In this document: one piece after another, positions 37,900 to 46,600 of the stretch | Layout: each line of letters starts with the position of its first letter | How positions within the stretch are numbered: the stretch's first letter is position 1 | Assembly (NCBI RefSeq): GCF_019972315.1 | Contig: NZ_BLIZ01000001.1 | Span: 620,001 to 684,000 of the forward strand | Direction of reading: 5' to 3' | DNA: 64,000 bases | From: Geobacter sp. AOG1 | Lineage (GTDB): Bacteria; Desulfobacterota; Desulfuromonadia; Geobacterales; Geobacteraceae | Program-made: the position numbers and the translations under genes | Notes under the pieces: model-generated | What the model saw: the letters and a program-made list of their open reading frames with translations, nothing else | Told to the model about the DNA's origin: nothing | The model's database searches: none

Positions 37900-38307
37900 G
37901 TGAACGACGAAACGAGCAACGAAGCAATAACCCCGATTGGAGAGCTGGCTACATCGGTGGGGCTCACCACCAGAACACTTCGCTACTGGGAGGAGGTGGG
38001 GATAATCGAGTCCGTCCAGCGGGCCGATGGTGCGGCCAGAGGCTACACCCCGTACTTCGTACGACGGATCAAGTTCATCATAAAGCTGAAGGAGCTTGGT
38101 CTGACCATCAAGGAGATGCAGGATCTCTACATCGCCTACGGCGAAGCCAAAGAAACCGAACGGATGATCCCGCGCCTGCTTGAAATCCTTGATGAGCATG
38201 TCAACACGATTGACGAAAAGATGGCCAGCCTCGCTTCGTTGCGAAAGGATATCGTCGACTACCGGAAACGGATGGCGGCAAAATTTGCCGAAAGTGTTGC
38301 GGTATGA
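37900..38307 (+). CDS. MerR-family transcriptional regulator
   Basis: A 135-residue regulator starting at GTG 37900 with AAAGG (37887-37891) upstream. The MerR helix-turn-helix and wing read PIGELATSVGLTTRTLRYWEEVGII...RGYTPYFVRRIKFIIKLKELGLTIKEM, followed by a coiled-coil dimerisation helix. It has no metal-binding cysteine cluster, so it more likely senses an organic or CoA-linked signal. It is divergent from icmF. MerR-family LiuR is known to control branched-chain acyl-CoA catabolism in other proteobacteria, so control of icmF and the thiolase operon through the shared operator is a reasonable inference. Confidence 0.88.
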   Translation: MNDETSNEAITPIGELATSVGLTTRTLRYWEEVGIIESVQRADGAARGYTPYFVRRIKFIIKLKELGLTIKEMQDLYIAYGEAKETERMIPRLLEILDEHVNTIDEKMASLASLRKDIVDYRKRMAAKFAESVAV

Positions 38308-38425
38308 AAATCTGCCGGTGCCGGCAGCGGCTACCAGCGCCCACGCCACAACCCCTGGCGCAACCGAACGAACCAATCTGACAATCGAAAAGGTTTGCCG
38401 CTGGACAAAAACCCCTGCGAATACA

Positions 38426-38457
38426 AAAGGTCACTTTTCTCCTGAAAAGTGACCTTT
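38426..38457. terminator. Bidirectional hairpin terminator
   Basis: A perfect 14-bp stem (38426-38439 with 38444-38457) around a TCCT loop lies between the convergent MerR and AraC genes. It ends in TTTATAATTTAT on the plus strand and has AAAA on the other flank. Confidence 0.85.
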
Positions 38458-38468
38458 ATAATTTATGA

Positions 38469-38480
38469 CTCCCCCTGGCG
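38469..38480. repeat. CTCCCCCTGGCG motif beside hairpin (copy 1)
   Basis: The 12-mer CTCCCCCTGGCG follows the hairpin by 11 bp. The same 12-mer follows another hairpin at 62134-62145, and a related form occurs at 57348-57360. On the minus strand it reads CGCCAGGGGGAG, resembling the 3' end of a tRNA. Confidence 0.5.
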
Positions 38481-38496
38481 CAACAAAATGAATGGC

Positions 38497-39441
38497 CTAG
38501 CCCCCCTCACCGGCCGCCAGTTGCCGCAAGTTCGTGATGTCCCGTAACGGTGGAGCGCCGAACATGCGGTTGTACTCGCGGCTGAACTGGGAAGGACTCT
38601 CGTAGCCGACCTGGAATGCTGCGTTTGCCGCGTCCATCCGTTCAGCAAGCATGAGGCGCCTCGCTTCCTGCAGGCGCAGCTGCTTCTGGTATTGCAACGG
38701 GCTCAAAGCGGTCATCGACCGGAAGTGGTGATGAAACGTCGATGTGCTCATGCGGGCCTGCGCAGCGAGGTCATCGATACTCAACGACTGTGAGAAGTTG
38801 ACCTTCAGCCAATCGATTGCCCGCGCTATCTGGTTACTCTGGCTCCCCGCCGACGCTATCTGGCGCAGCCGCTCACCTTGTTCGCCCACCAGCAACCGGT
38901 AAATGATTTCCCGTTGAATAATCGGTGCAAGAATCGGGATATCCTTCTGCTCATCCAGCAAGTCGATCAATCGCTGAAAGGCATTGAGCAGCGGCAGAGT
39001 CACTTCGCCGAGTACCATGCCACGGCTTGATTGCTGCGCACGTGGTTGCGGGAGATTGCTGTCCACCATCAGTTGTGAAATTTCGCGCTGATCGAGCTTC
39101 AACACCACTCCCATGCAAGGCTTTGACCGGCTCGCTTCGACAATCTGCACCATAGTCGGTAGATGCACGGACGCGATCAGATAGTGGTGCGCGTCGTACA
39201 CATAGGTGTCATCTCCGAGCAGCACGCGCTTGGCACCCTGCGCGACCAGGCAAATGCACGGTTCGTACATGGCGTTCCGCGGCTGGGTCGGTTCATCGTG
39301 TTGGTAGAGTAGCAAGCCCGAGACCGCGGTCTCGAGCAGGTCGCTTTTGTCGGTCCATCGTGCAATACTATTCCTCAAAGCCCCAAGCGCAACTTCCAAG
39401 CTACTATCTCCAATTTCCTCTCTAATGGCCTGATTTGTCAT
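38497..39441 (-). CDS. AraC-family transcriptional regulator
   Basis: The start is the ATG complement ending at 39441, preceded by GGGAGG; the frame runs further upstream into the operator region but without a ribosome site. The 314-residue product has an AraC N-terminal domain of the type found in aldehyde- or redox-responsive regulators such as E. coli YqhC, and two C-terminal helix-turn-helices (SIDDLAAQARMSTSTFHHHFR; ANAAFQVGYESPSQFSREYNRMFG). It is divergent from an aldo/keto reductase operon whose upstream element recurs at a second operon 9 kb away. Confidence 0.9.
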   Translation of the reverse strand: MTNQAIREEIGDSSLEVALGALRNSIARWTDKSDLLETAVSGLLLYQHDEPTQPRNAMYEPCICLVAQGAKRVLLGDDTYVYDAHHYLIASVHLPTMVQIVEASRSKPCMGVVLKLDQREISQLMVDSNLPQPRAQQSSRGMVLGEVTLPLLNAFQRLIDLLDEQKDIPILAPIIQREIIYRLLVGEQGERLRQIASAGSQSNQIARAIDWLKVNFSQSLSIDDLAAQARMSTSTFHHHFRSMTALSPLQYQKQLRLQEARRLMLAERMDAANAAFQVGYESPSQFSREYNRMFGAPPLRDITNLRQLAAGEGG

Positions 39442-39490
39442 AAATACCTCCCTCTTGAATACTACCTGACCCCACTTTGCATTACAACTA

Positions 39491-39518
39491 TTATCCAATA
39501 CATCGTACGATTAGGCAA
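39491..39518 (+). promoter_or_regulatory. AraC-type direct half-sites (copy 1)
   Basis: TTATCCAA (39491-39498) and TTAGGCAA (39511-39518) are spaced 20 bp start to start, two helical turns. They lie in the divergent region between the AraC gene and the aldo/keto reductase. A TATAAT (39567-39572) follows downstream. The same pair recurs at 48509-48536. Confidence 0.7.
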
Positions 39519-39539
39519 TAAATTAACAGGATTGGTCTA

Positions 39540-40620
<1,081 letters not shown>

Positions 40621-40629
40621 AATTCAAAA

Positions 40630-40743
40630 GCAATGGAACGCGGATCAAATCTGATCAAAGGGATTTACACGGATTTTCACAACCAGTTTTGTATTTAAAA
40701 TCCGCCTGAATCCGTTCAATCCGCCTTTTCCGCGCTCCATTGC
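40630..40743. repeat. 114-bp palindromic intergenic element
   Basis: Termini GCAATGGAACGCGGA (40630-40644) and TCCGCGCTCCATTGC (40729-40743) are 15-bp inverted repeats with one mismatch. The interior also has complementary blocks (GGATTT... against AAAATCC). It looks like a small non-coding repeat or MITE-like element between the reductase and dehydrogenase genes. Confidence 0.65.
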
Positions 40744-40787
40744 CTGCAGCGTGCTCACCAAACAAAAAAACTATGGGAGGATATACC

Positions 40788-41849
40788 ATGTACAAAGCCA
40801 AAGCATATTCCGCCGCCAGTGCCACAGCACCATTTGCCGCCGATACCATCCCGCGGCGTGAAACAACCGAGCGCGACGTGCAGATCGAAATCCTTTTCTG
40901 CGGCATCTGCCACTCGGACCTCCATACGGTCCGTGACGAGTGGAGCAGTGTCATGCCGACAACCTACCCGTGTGTGCCGGGCCACGAGATCGTCGGCAAG
41001 GTCACCAAGGTCGGCTCGGCAGCCACGAACTTCAAACCGGGCGACCTGGTAGGGGTCGGCTGCATGGTCGATTCTGACCATAGCTGCCCCCATTGCCATG
41101 ATGGCCTTGAGCAGTTCTGCAATAATGCAACCTTTACCTACAACTCAGCGGACAAACACGGGACCGCTCCGGTCACCTACGGCGGCTATTCCGAGAGTAT
41201 CGTCGTCGATGAAAGCTTCGTGCTGCGTGTTCCGGCCAACCTTCATCTGGCCGGGGTGGCACCGCTGCTCTGCGCCGGGATCACGACCTACTCCCCCATC
41301 CGCCGCTGGGGTGACCTCGCGGGGAAGAAGGTCGGCGTGGTCGGCCTCGGCGGCCTGGGCCACATGGGAGTCAAGTTCGCCCGGGCCTTCGGCGCCCAGG
41401 TCGTGGTCTTCACCACCTCGCCAAGCAAGAGAGAGGATGCACTTCGTCTCGGTGCCCACGAGGTCATTGTTTCCACCAACGACGAAGAGATGAAACAGCA
41501 TGCCGGGACATTCAACTTCATTCTCGACACCATTGCCGCTGATCACGACATCAATGCCTACATCAATATGCTTGGCCGTGACGGCAACATCACCCTGGTC
41601 GGCGCACCGGAGTCGCCACTGCAACTCTCAGCCTTTGCGCTCCTGTTCGGCCGCAAAAGCATCTCCGGCTCGCTCATCGGCGGCATTGCCGAAACCCAGG
41701 AGATGCTCGACTTCTGCGGTGAGCACAATATCACCTCAGACGTGGAAATCATCCCGATCCAGAAGATCAACGAGGCGTACGAGAGGTTGGTCAAATCGGA
41801 TGTGAAGTACCGCTTCTCCATCGACATGTCGTCGCTCAAATCTGAATAA
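40788..41849 (+). CDS. Zinc-dependent NADP alcohol dehydrogenase (YahK/cinnamyl type)
   Basis: The ATG at 40788 follows GGGAGG (40775-40780). The 353-residue product has the catalytic zinc site (FCGICHSDLH, GHEIVGKV), a structural zinc region with fewer cysteines than usual (CMVDSDHSCPHCHDGLEQFC) and the nucleotide-binding VGVVGLGGLGHMGVKFARAF. Such enzymes reduce a broad range of aldehydes. It lies between the aldo/keto reductase and a flavodoxin under AraC-type control. Confidence 0.92.
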   Translation: MYKAKAYSAASATAPFAADTIPRRETTERDVQIEILFCGICHSDLHTVRDEWSSVMPTTYPCVPGHEIVGKVTKVGSAATNFKPGDLVGVGCMVDSDHSCPHCHDGLEQFCNNATFTYNSADKHGTAPVTYGGYSESIVVDESFVLRVPANLHLAGVAPLLCAGITTYSPIRRWGDLAGKKVGVVGLGGLGHMGVKFARAFGAQVVVFTTSPSKREDALRLGAHEVIVSTNDEEMKQHAGTFNFILDTIAADHDINAYINMLGRDGNITLVGAPESPLQLSAFALLFGRKSISGSLIGGIAETQEMLDFCGEHNITSDVEIIPIQKINEAYERLVKSDVKYRFSIDMSSLKSE

Positions 41850-41872
41850 TGAATGGTTGGAAGGGATAGAAA

Positions 41873-42403
41873 ATGGCACATCAAAAAAGCCTGAGCGCGT
41901 ATTTTTCACGCAAAGGGAACAATTATCTTGGAGGCAGTATTGTAAATCTGCCCATCGGCAACACAGAAGTAATCGCCAAGAAAATACAGGGACTGACAGG
42001 AAGCGATCTGTTCCAGATTCAAACCGTAAAACCGTATCCGGAAGATTATACGGAAACGACCCGAGTAGCGCAGGATGAACTGAGCGGCAATGCCCGGCCT
42101 GAGCTTACGGAATTGGTAGCTGACATGGATTCCTATGAGGTGATTTACATCGGATATCCGAATTGGTGGGGAACAATGCCGATGGCAGTATTTACGTTTC
42201 TGGATGCGTACGATTTCTCGGGAAAGACCATAGTCCCCTATTGCACCCATGAGGGGAGTGGCTTGGGAAGCAGCGAGCGCGATATCAAGAAACTTTGTCC
42301 GAAGGCAAAGGTGTTATCCGGCTTGGCGATTAAAGGCGGCACTGTTGGCAGAGCAGACAATGACTTGGCAAACTGGCTGAAAAAACTTGATTTGCTGCCG
42401 TAA
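41873..42403 (+). CDS. Flavodoxin-like protein
   Basis: A 176-residue protein of the flavodoxin_4 type: an N-terminal FMN-binding segment (SAYFSRKGNNYLGG), YEVIYIGYPNWWGTMPMAVFTFLD and VPYCTHEGSGLGSSERDIKKLCP. It follows the alcohol dehydrogenase by 23 bp. Base composition is more AT-rich than the genes before it, so it may have been acquired from elsewhere. A likely electron carrier or quinone/aldehyde-stress reductase. Confidence 0.88.
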   Translation: MAHQKSLSAYFSRKGNNYLGGSIVNLPIGNTEVIAKKIQGLTGSDLFQIQTVKPYPEDYTETTRVAQDELSGNARPELTELVADMDSYEVIYIGYPNWWGTMPMAVFTFLDAYDFSGKTIVPYCTHEGSGLGSSERDIKKLCPKAKVLSGLAIKGGTVGRADNDLANWLKKLDLLP

Positions 42404-42433
42404 ACAAACAAGACGATGGTTTCAGTAATAAAA

Positions 42434-42478
42434 GGGGGCGGGCTGCTTTTTACTAAGTAGTCTGCCTTCTTTTCGTTC
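42434..42478 (+). terminator. Imperfect hairpin after the flavodoxin gene
   Basis: AGGGGGCGGGCTGCT can pair imperfectly with AGTAGTCTGCCTTCT, followed by TTTTCG. A weak intrinsic terminator for the reductase operon. Confidence 0.45.
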
Positions 42479-42600
42479 TGAACACTCTTGAAATCGTCGA
42501 CCAGATGTACAAGTTCCTGGAGAATAAAGTTCTGAGCAACAAATCTGAATAATGGATGATAGAAAGGAATGGGAAATGGCGCATCAAAAGCCTGATTGCT
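42457..42600 (+). pseudogene. Gene remnants: orphan C-terminus and copy of the flavodoxin start
   Basis: A short frame (42457-42552) ends LEIVDQMYKFLENKVLSNKSE, which looks like the tail of a lost protein. Then 42539-42598 repeats the alcohol-dehydrogenase-stop/flavodoxin-start junction of 41837-41896, including CAAATCTGAATAATG and ATGGCRCATCAAAA; the copied flavodoxin frame stops after a few codons. This is residue of a duplication or rearrangement. Confidence 0.65.
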
Positions 42601-42648
42601 TAGTATTCGAAGGGCGCTAATTGCGGCGCCCTTTCCTGTTTTCGGCGA

Positions 42649-42677
42649 TTGACGGCAAGTTACATCTGATGTAAGAT
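42649..42677 (+). promoter_or_regulatory. Toxin-antitoxin promoter with palindromic operator
   Basis: TTGACG (42649-42654) and TAAGAT (42672-42677) are 17 bp apart. The perfect palindrome TTACATC-T-GATGTAA (42660-42674) lies between them and overlaps the -10. This suits repression by the antitoxin encoded just downstream. Confidence 0.7.
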
Positions 42678-42698
42678 TTGTGTGGAGGTAAACCGATT

Positions 42699-42947
42699 AT
42701 GGAAGCGATCAAACATAGAACCCAGATTTCTCTCGACGACTGGCAGTATCAAACGCTGCTGGATCTGTCGCGCAAAACCAAGAAAAGTCTTTCCGCGCTG
42801 ATTCGTGAGATGATTAACGAAAAATTTGCCCCAAAGCCGGGTGTAGCGGAAAATGATCCGGTCTACTCCATTGTCGGAATCGGCGGTAGCGGACAAAAAC
42901 ATACGGCCCGCGATCACGATGCCGTACTATACGGGAAGAAACCGTGA
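42699..42947 (+). CDS. Ribbon-helix-helix antitoxin (CopG-like)
   Basis: The ATG at 42699 has TGGAGGT (42682-42688) upstream. The 82-residue product begins MEAIKHRTQISLDDWQYQTLLDLSRKTKKSLSALIREMI, the pattern of a ribbon-helix-helix DNA-binding domain, with a flexible C-terminus that would wrap the toxin. Its stop overlaps the toxin's GTG start by 4 bp. The palindrome in its promoter is the likely operator. Confidence 0.85.
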   Translation: MEAIKHRTQISLDDWQYQTLLDLSRKTKKSLSALIREMINEKFAPKPGVAENDPVYSIVGIGGSGQKHTARDHDAVLYGKKP

Positions 42948-43354
42948 ACGGCATTTTTGTCGATACCGGCGCCTGGTATGCCCTGGTAGACAGCGATGAT
43001 GCCGATCATAAGGCGGCGGCGGCTTTCCTGGCCGCTAACACGATGCCGCTCATTACCACTAACTTCATTTTCTCGGAAACAGTCACCCTTATTCGCTATC
43101 GAATCGGCCATGAAGCCGCATGCAGTTTCGGGCAAAAGCTGCAGGAGAGCAGTTTCGTCAGGGTGGTTGGGGTTACGCACGCCGATGAAGAGCGGGCCTG
43201 GGATATCTTCAGCAAATACCGGGACCAGGATTTCAGCTTCGTGGATTGCACCAGCTTTGCCGTGATGGAGCGCATGAAGCTTTCCACTGCCTTTGGTTTT
43301 GACCGGCATTTCTTGGTTGTGAAGTATGCTGTAGTGCCGGGAAAAATTAAGTAA
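42944..43354 (+). CDS. vapC: PIN-domain toxin (VapC-like ribonuclease)
   Basis: A 136-residue PIN protein starting at GTG 42944. The metal-binding acidic residues are visible: D7 (IFVDTGAW), E45 (FIFSETVTL), Asp in FSFVDCTSFAVM and Asp in AFGFDRHF. PIN toxins cleave specific RNAs when freed from the antitoxin. It is coupled to the antitoxin gene and sits at the edge of a stretch with defence and remnant genes. Confidence 0.88.
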   Translation: MNGIFVDTGAWYALVDSDDADHKAAAAFLAANTMPLITTNFIFSETVTLIRYRIGHEAACSFGQKLQESSFVRVVGVTHADEERAWDIFSKYRDQDFSFVDCTSFAVMERMKLSTAFGFDRHFLVVKYAVVPGKIK

Positions 43355-43402
43355 ACTGTCCCTTGAATTCCTGCAGCTCAAAACCTGCCTGGTTGCCGCG
43401 CA

Positions 43403-43567
43403 CCACTTCCTACTTTCCCGGAGGCAGCTGTCGATGCGATTGACCGGATCGAGACAGCCATTCGCGACAATTGGGAGCGGGTCTGTGAAGAAGCGGGGCT
43501 AAGCCCGGTTGATAAAAACTATCTGTGGGGACGTCAATTTCTCAACCCATTTTCCATCGAGCGATGA
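43403..43567 (+). pseudogene. hipA C-terminal remnant
   Basis: A frame without a start reads ...FPEAAVDAIDRIETAIRDNW, continues through VCEEAGLSPVDKNYLWGRQF and ends NPFSIER before TGA at 43565. This matches the last 50 or so residues of HipA-type toxin kinases. The kinase core is missing, so this is a fossil of a second toxin-antitoxin locus. Confidence 0.65.
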
Positions 43568-43697
43568 CCCGGAAGAATTAGAAACAGGGGAAGTGTCTCT
43601 ATTTTTGCCAACTTCAAACTGTTCATTGGGAAGTAAGCGTAAATGCGCATCTTCAAGATTTGTCAATTTGAATGAAACAGCTCGAGCAGGGGGCTAA

Positions 43698-46600
43698 ATG
43701 AGCATCGCAGGAATACGCTCCACCCGTGGTGATATCTATCAGACTTTGGTTGCTTTCGATTGGGCAATAACTGTCCTGTCCGATCCCGAATTTCAATGGC
43801 TTGAAATAGATTCGACGACCTATCTGGTGGATGATGTCGTTATTGGAAAACCCGACGGCTCCCTGATTTGTTGCCAATGTAAAAAGAACCAGGCCGATTT
43901 CAGCGCATGGTCGATAGCCGATCTTGCGGGGGAGTTGGCCAAGGCTTCTCTGTCACTGGCTAGAAATCAACACGCCCAAGTCCGTTTCTATTCACGTAGC
44001 GAGTTTGGCACACTCGCTAAACTACGTGAATACAGCATCCTCTATGGCAATGAGGCCGACTATCATGCGAATTTAACCAAAGAGCATATAAAAACAAATA
44101 GCGATTTGACCGCTTGCATTGCAGATAAGGCTCCCGATCTCTCGACCTATGAATTCCTGCGCCGCACCTCCTTCGAGATCAGCCCAGATTTTGATCGCAT
44201 GGAGACTTTACTGCATGAACGTTTGCGACAAATGGCGAGCAACTCAGATGCTGCCTTCAACGCCCTCTGGATACGCCTGGACAAACTTGGTGGACGTATG
44301 TTGGGCGACAACCTATCCGCTTCCAGTCAGCATCGCCTGACCAAGGACGATCTCAAAGACATTCTCCATCAAGCAGGAGCAATGCTGGTTCCGATCATGT
44401 CCACCGCACAGGTACGGACATCGTTTTCCGGCACTTCAGCCATCGGCAGGTCGTGGCTTCGGGACATTGCTGGGCAGCGCATTTCGAGCCCAATCGTGAA
44501 CGAACTCCTAGCTGCTATCGATGCAGGGAAACGCAGTATCCTGCTTACGGGGCTTCCGGGTTCCGGCAAAACCTGTGTGATGCTGAATTTGCAAGAAGCA
44601 CTGGAGAAGCGAACGCAAACCCGACCGGATATAGTGCCGCTCTTCATACAGTCGCGCGAATTCGCCGACCTGGCGACAGCGCAGGAGCGCCAGGCACAAG
44701 GACTACCAGAGAAGTGGGTGGAGCAGGCTGCCCGGTTAGCAGAAGACGCGCATGTGGTCGTGGTCATCGATTCACTTGATGTCTTGTCCATCGCCCGCGA
44801 GCACAGCGTATTAACGTACTTCCTGGCACAAATTGACCAGCTGCTACTGATCCCCAATATCACCGCTATCATAGCTTGTCGCGACTTCGACCGCAAATAT
44901 GACCGCCGCATTGCCGCACGGCAGTGGGACTGTGAGTTTCAGTGCCTGCCGCTGGACTGGGAGATCGAGATTGCCCCGTTACTCGAAAAGCTCGAAATCG
45001 ATTCGACTACTATTGACCACGTCACACGTGAACTGATCCGAAATCCGCGCGAACTGGCCCTGTTTGTCGAACTGGCCCAGCGTGATGGCAGCTTCAACGT
45101 GGTTACCAGCCAAGCGCTGGCGCAACGCTACCTCGATACCATCGTGCAGGCCGATCCCGCGCTGGGCGACACCGCAATGCAAGCGATTGAATCCATCGCT
45201 AATGCAATGCTGCAGTCACGCACTCTGTCAATTCCTCGTCAGCGTTTCAGTGCTTCACAGGACATCCTGCGTCGGCTACACAGTCTCAATGTTCTACAAG
45301 ATACCCATGATGGAAAGTTGACGTTTGGCCATCAAACCCTGCTGGATGTGCTGGTGATGTGCGGCGCTGTACGCCGAGGGGTTTCGCTCAATGAGTTCAT
45401 CCAAGGCTTGCCGCCCGTGCCTTTCGTGCGACCGAGCATACGAAGCTTTGTTTCACAGTTAGCGGCGGGAGATCGTCGTGAGTTCAGGAAGCAAATACGA
45501 GCGGTATTGACGGGCAACGCGGCCTTTCACATCCGCCGCCTAATTGCAGAGTCGTTTGCCCAGCAGATACCGCAGGATGATGACTGGCCGCTGATACGAG
45601 ACTTGCGAGAGAAGCATCGCGAGGTGTTTCAGGTGATTTACGCCCAAGCATCGTTGGTTGAGTGGCATCACTTCTGGTTTTCTCATCTGGTGCCTGCGTT
45701 GAAGGAAATGAACGATGCCGAGGGAATGACGGCCCATGTTCATCGGGTAGCGCAGTGGAAAAATGAAGATGCTTCCGGGGTACTGGCATTCTGGATTGAG
45801 ACATTGGGACTGGATTGGCTGGATGGCAACAGAATCACAGAGCAATTGGTTTTTTCTCTATCCGATTTCAAAACAGAAAATCTGCCACTGGTTGCTCCAT
45901 TGCTAGAGCGGCTACTCAGTATGCCAAAGCCTGAGCATAGCTTGGTAGGTCATATCGTTGCACGCTGCATCGTCGCTGGCGCTATTGATGACAGAATGCT
46001 TTGGCGCTACATCACTGGCGACATCAGTGAAGACGAGGTGATGAAATTTCATTTTGACAAGAAACTGCATTGCCAACCCCATGAATTCGGAGACAAGAAC
46101 GAGAACTTCCTGAAACAGCGGATGGTGCAATCCACTACCTTACTCGATTTAGCACTGGCAACGATTGAGCAATGGAGCCAAATCCAGTCATCTCACTACG
46201 GAGAGACCAGAATAGGCTATCGCAATGGATATCTAAGCAATACCTCATACAATGATGTCCACTCTCAACACGATCATCGATACGTTGATGAAGAGCGGAT
46301 GCTCTTCGATGCGATAGAGGCAGCAATTCTAGACCACGCCCAAAAACACTCCGGCTGGTGGCAGCAGAACCGAGAACGCCTATGTTTTAACCACGAAGGT
46401 GCACTGTGTTACTTCGCCGTCCTCGCTTTCACAAATTCTTCTCAGCCCAATATTGACTTGATCGGTCGTCTGCTATGCGACAAGAGTTTTCTGGAATTCG
46501 ATCTCTCTTACGAACTAGGTACATTGATCCGGACTGCGTTCATTTACCTGGATAGCCACACACAAGACGCAGTGATGGCAACAATGCTAATCGTGTGGGA

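Noticed and set aside
42660-43354. Possible plasmid addiction locus marking an integrated plasmid
   Set aside because: No replication, partition or conjugation gene is nearby; chromosomal toxin-antitoxin pairs are common.
43509-43697. 62-codon frame ending right before the giant NTPase gene
   Set aside because: It starts at TTG inside the hipA remnant in another frame, has no ribosome site and no recognisable sequence.
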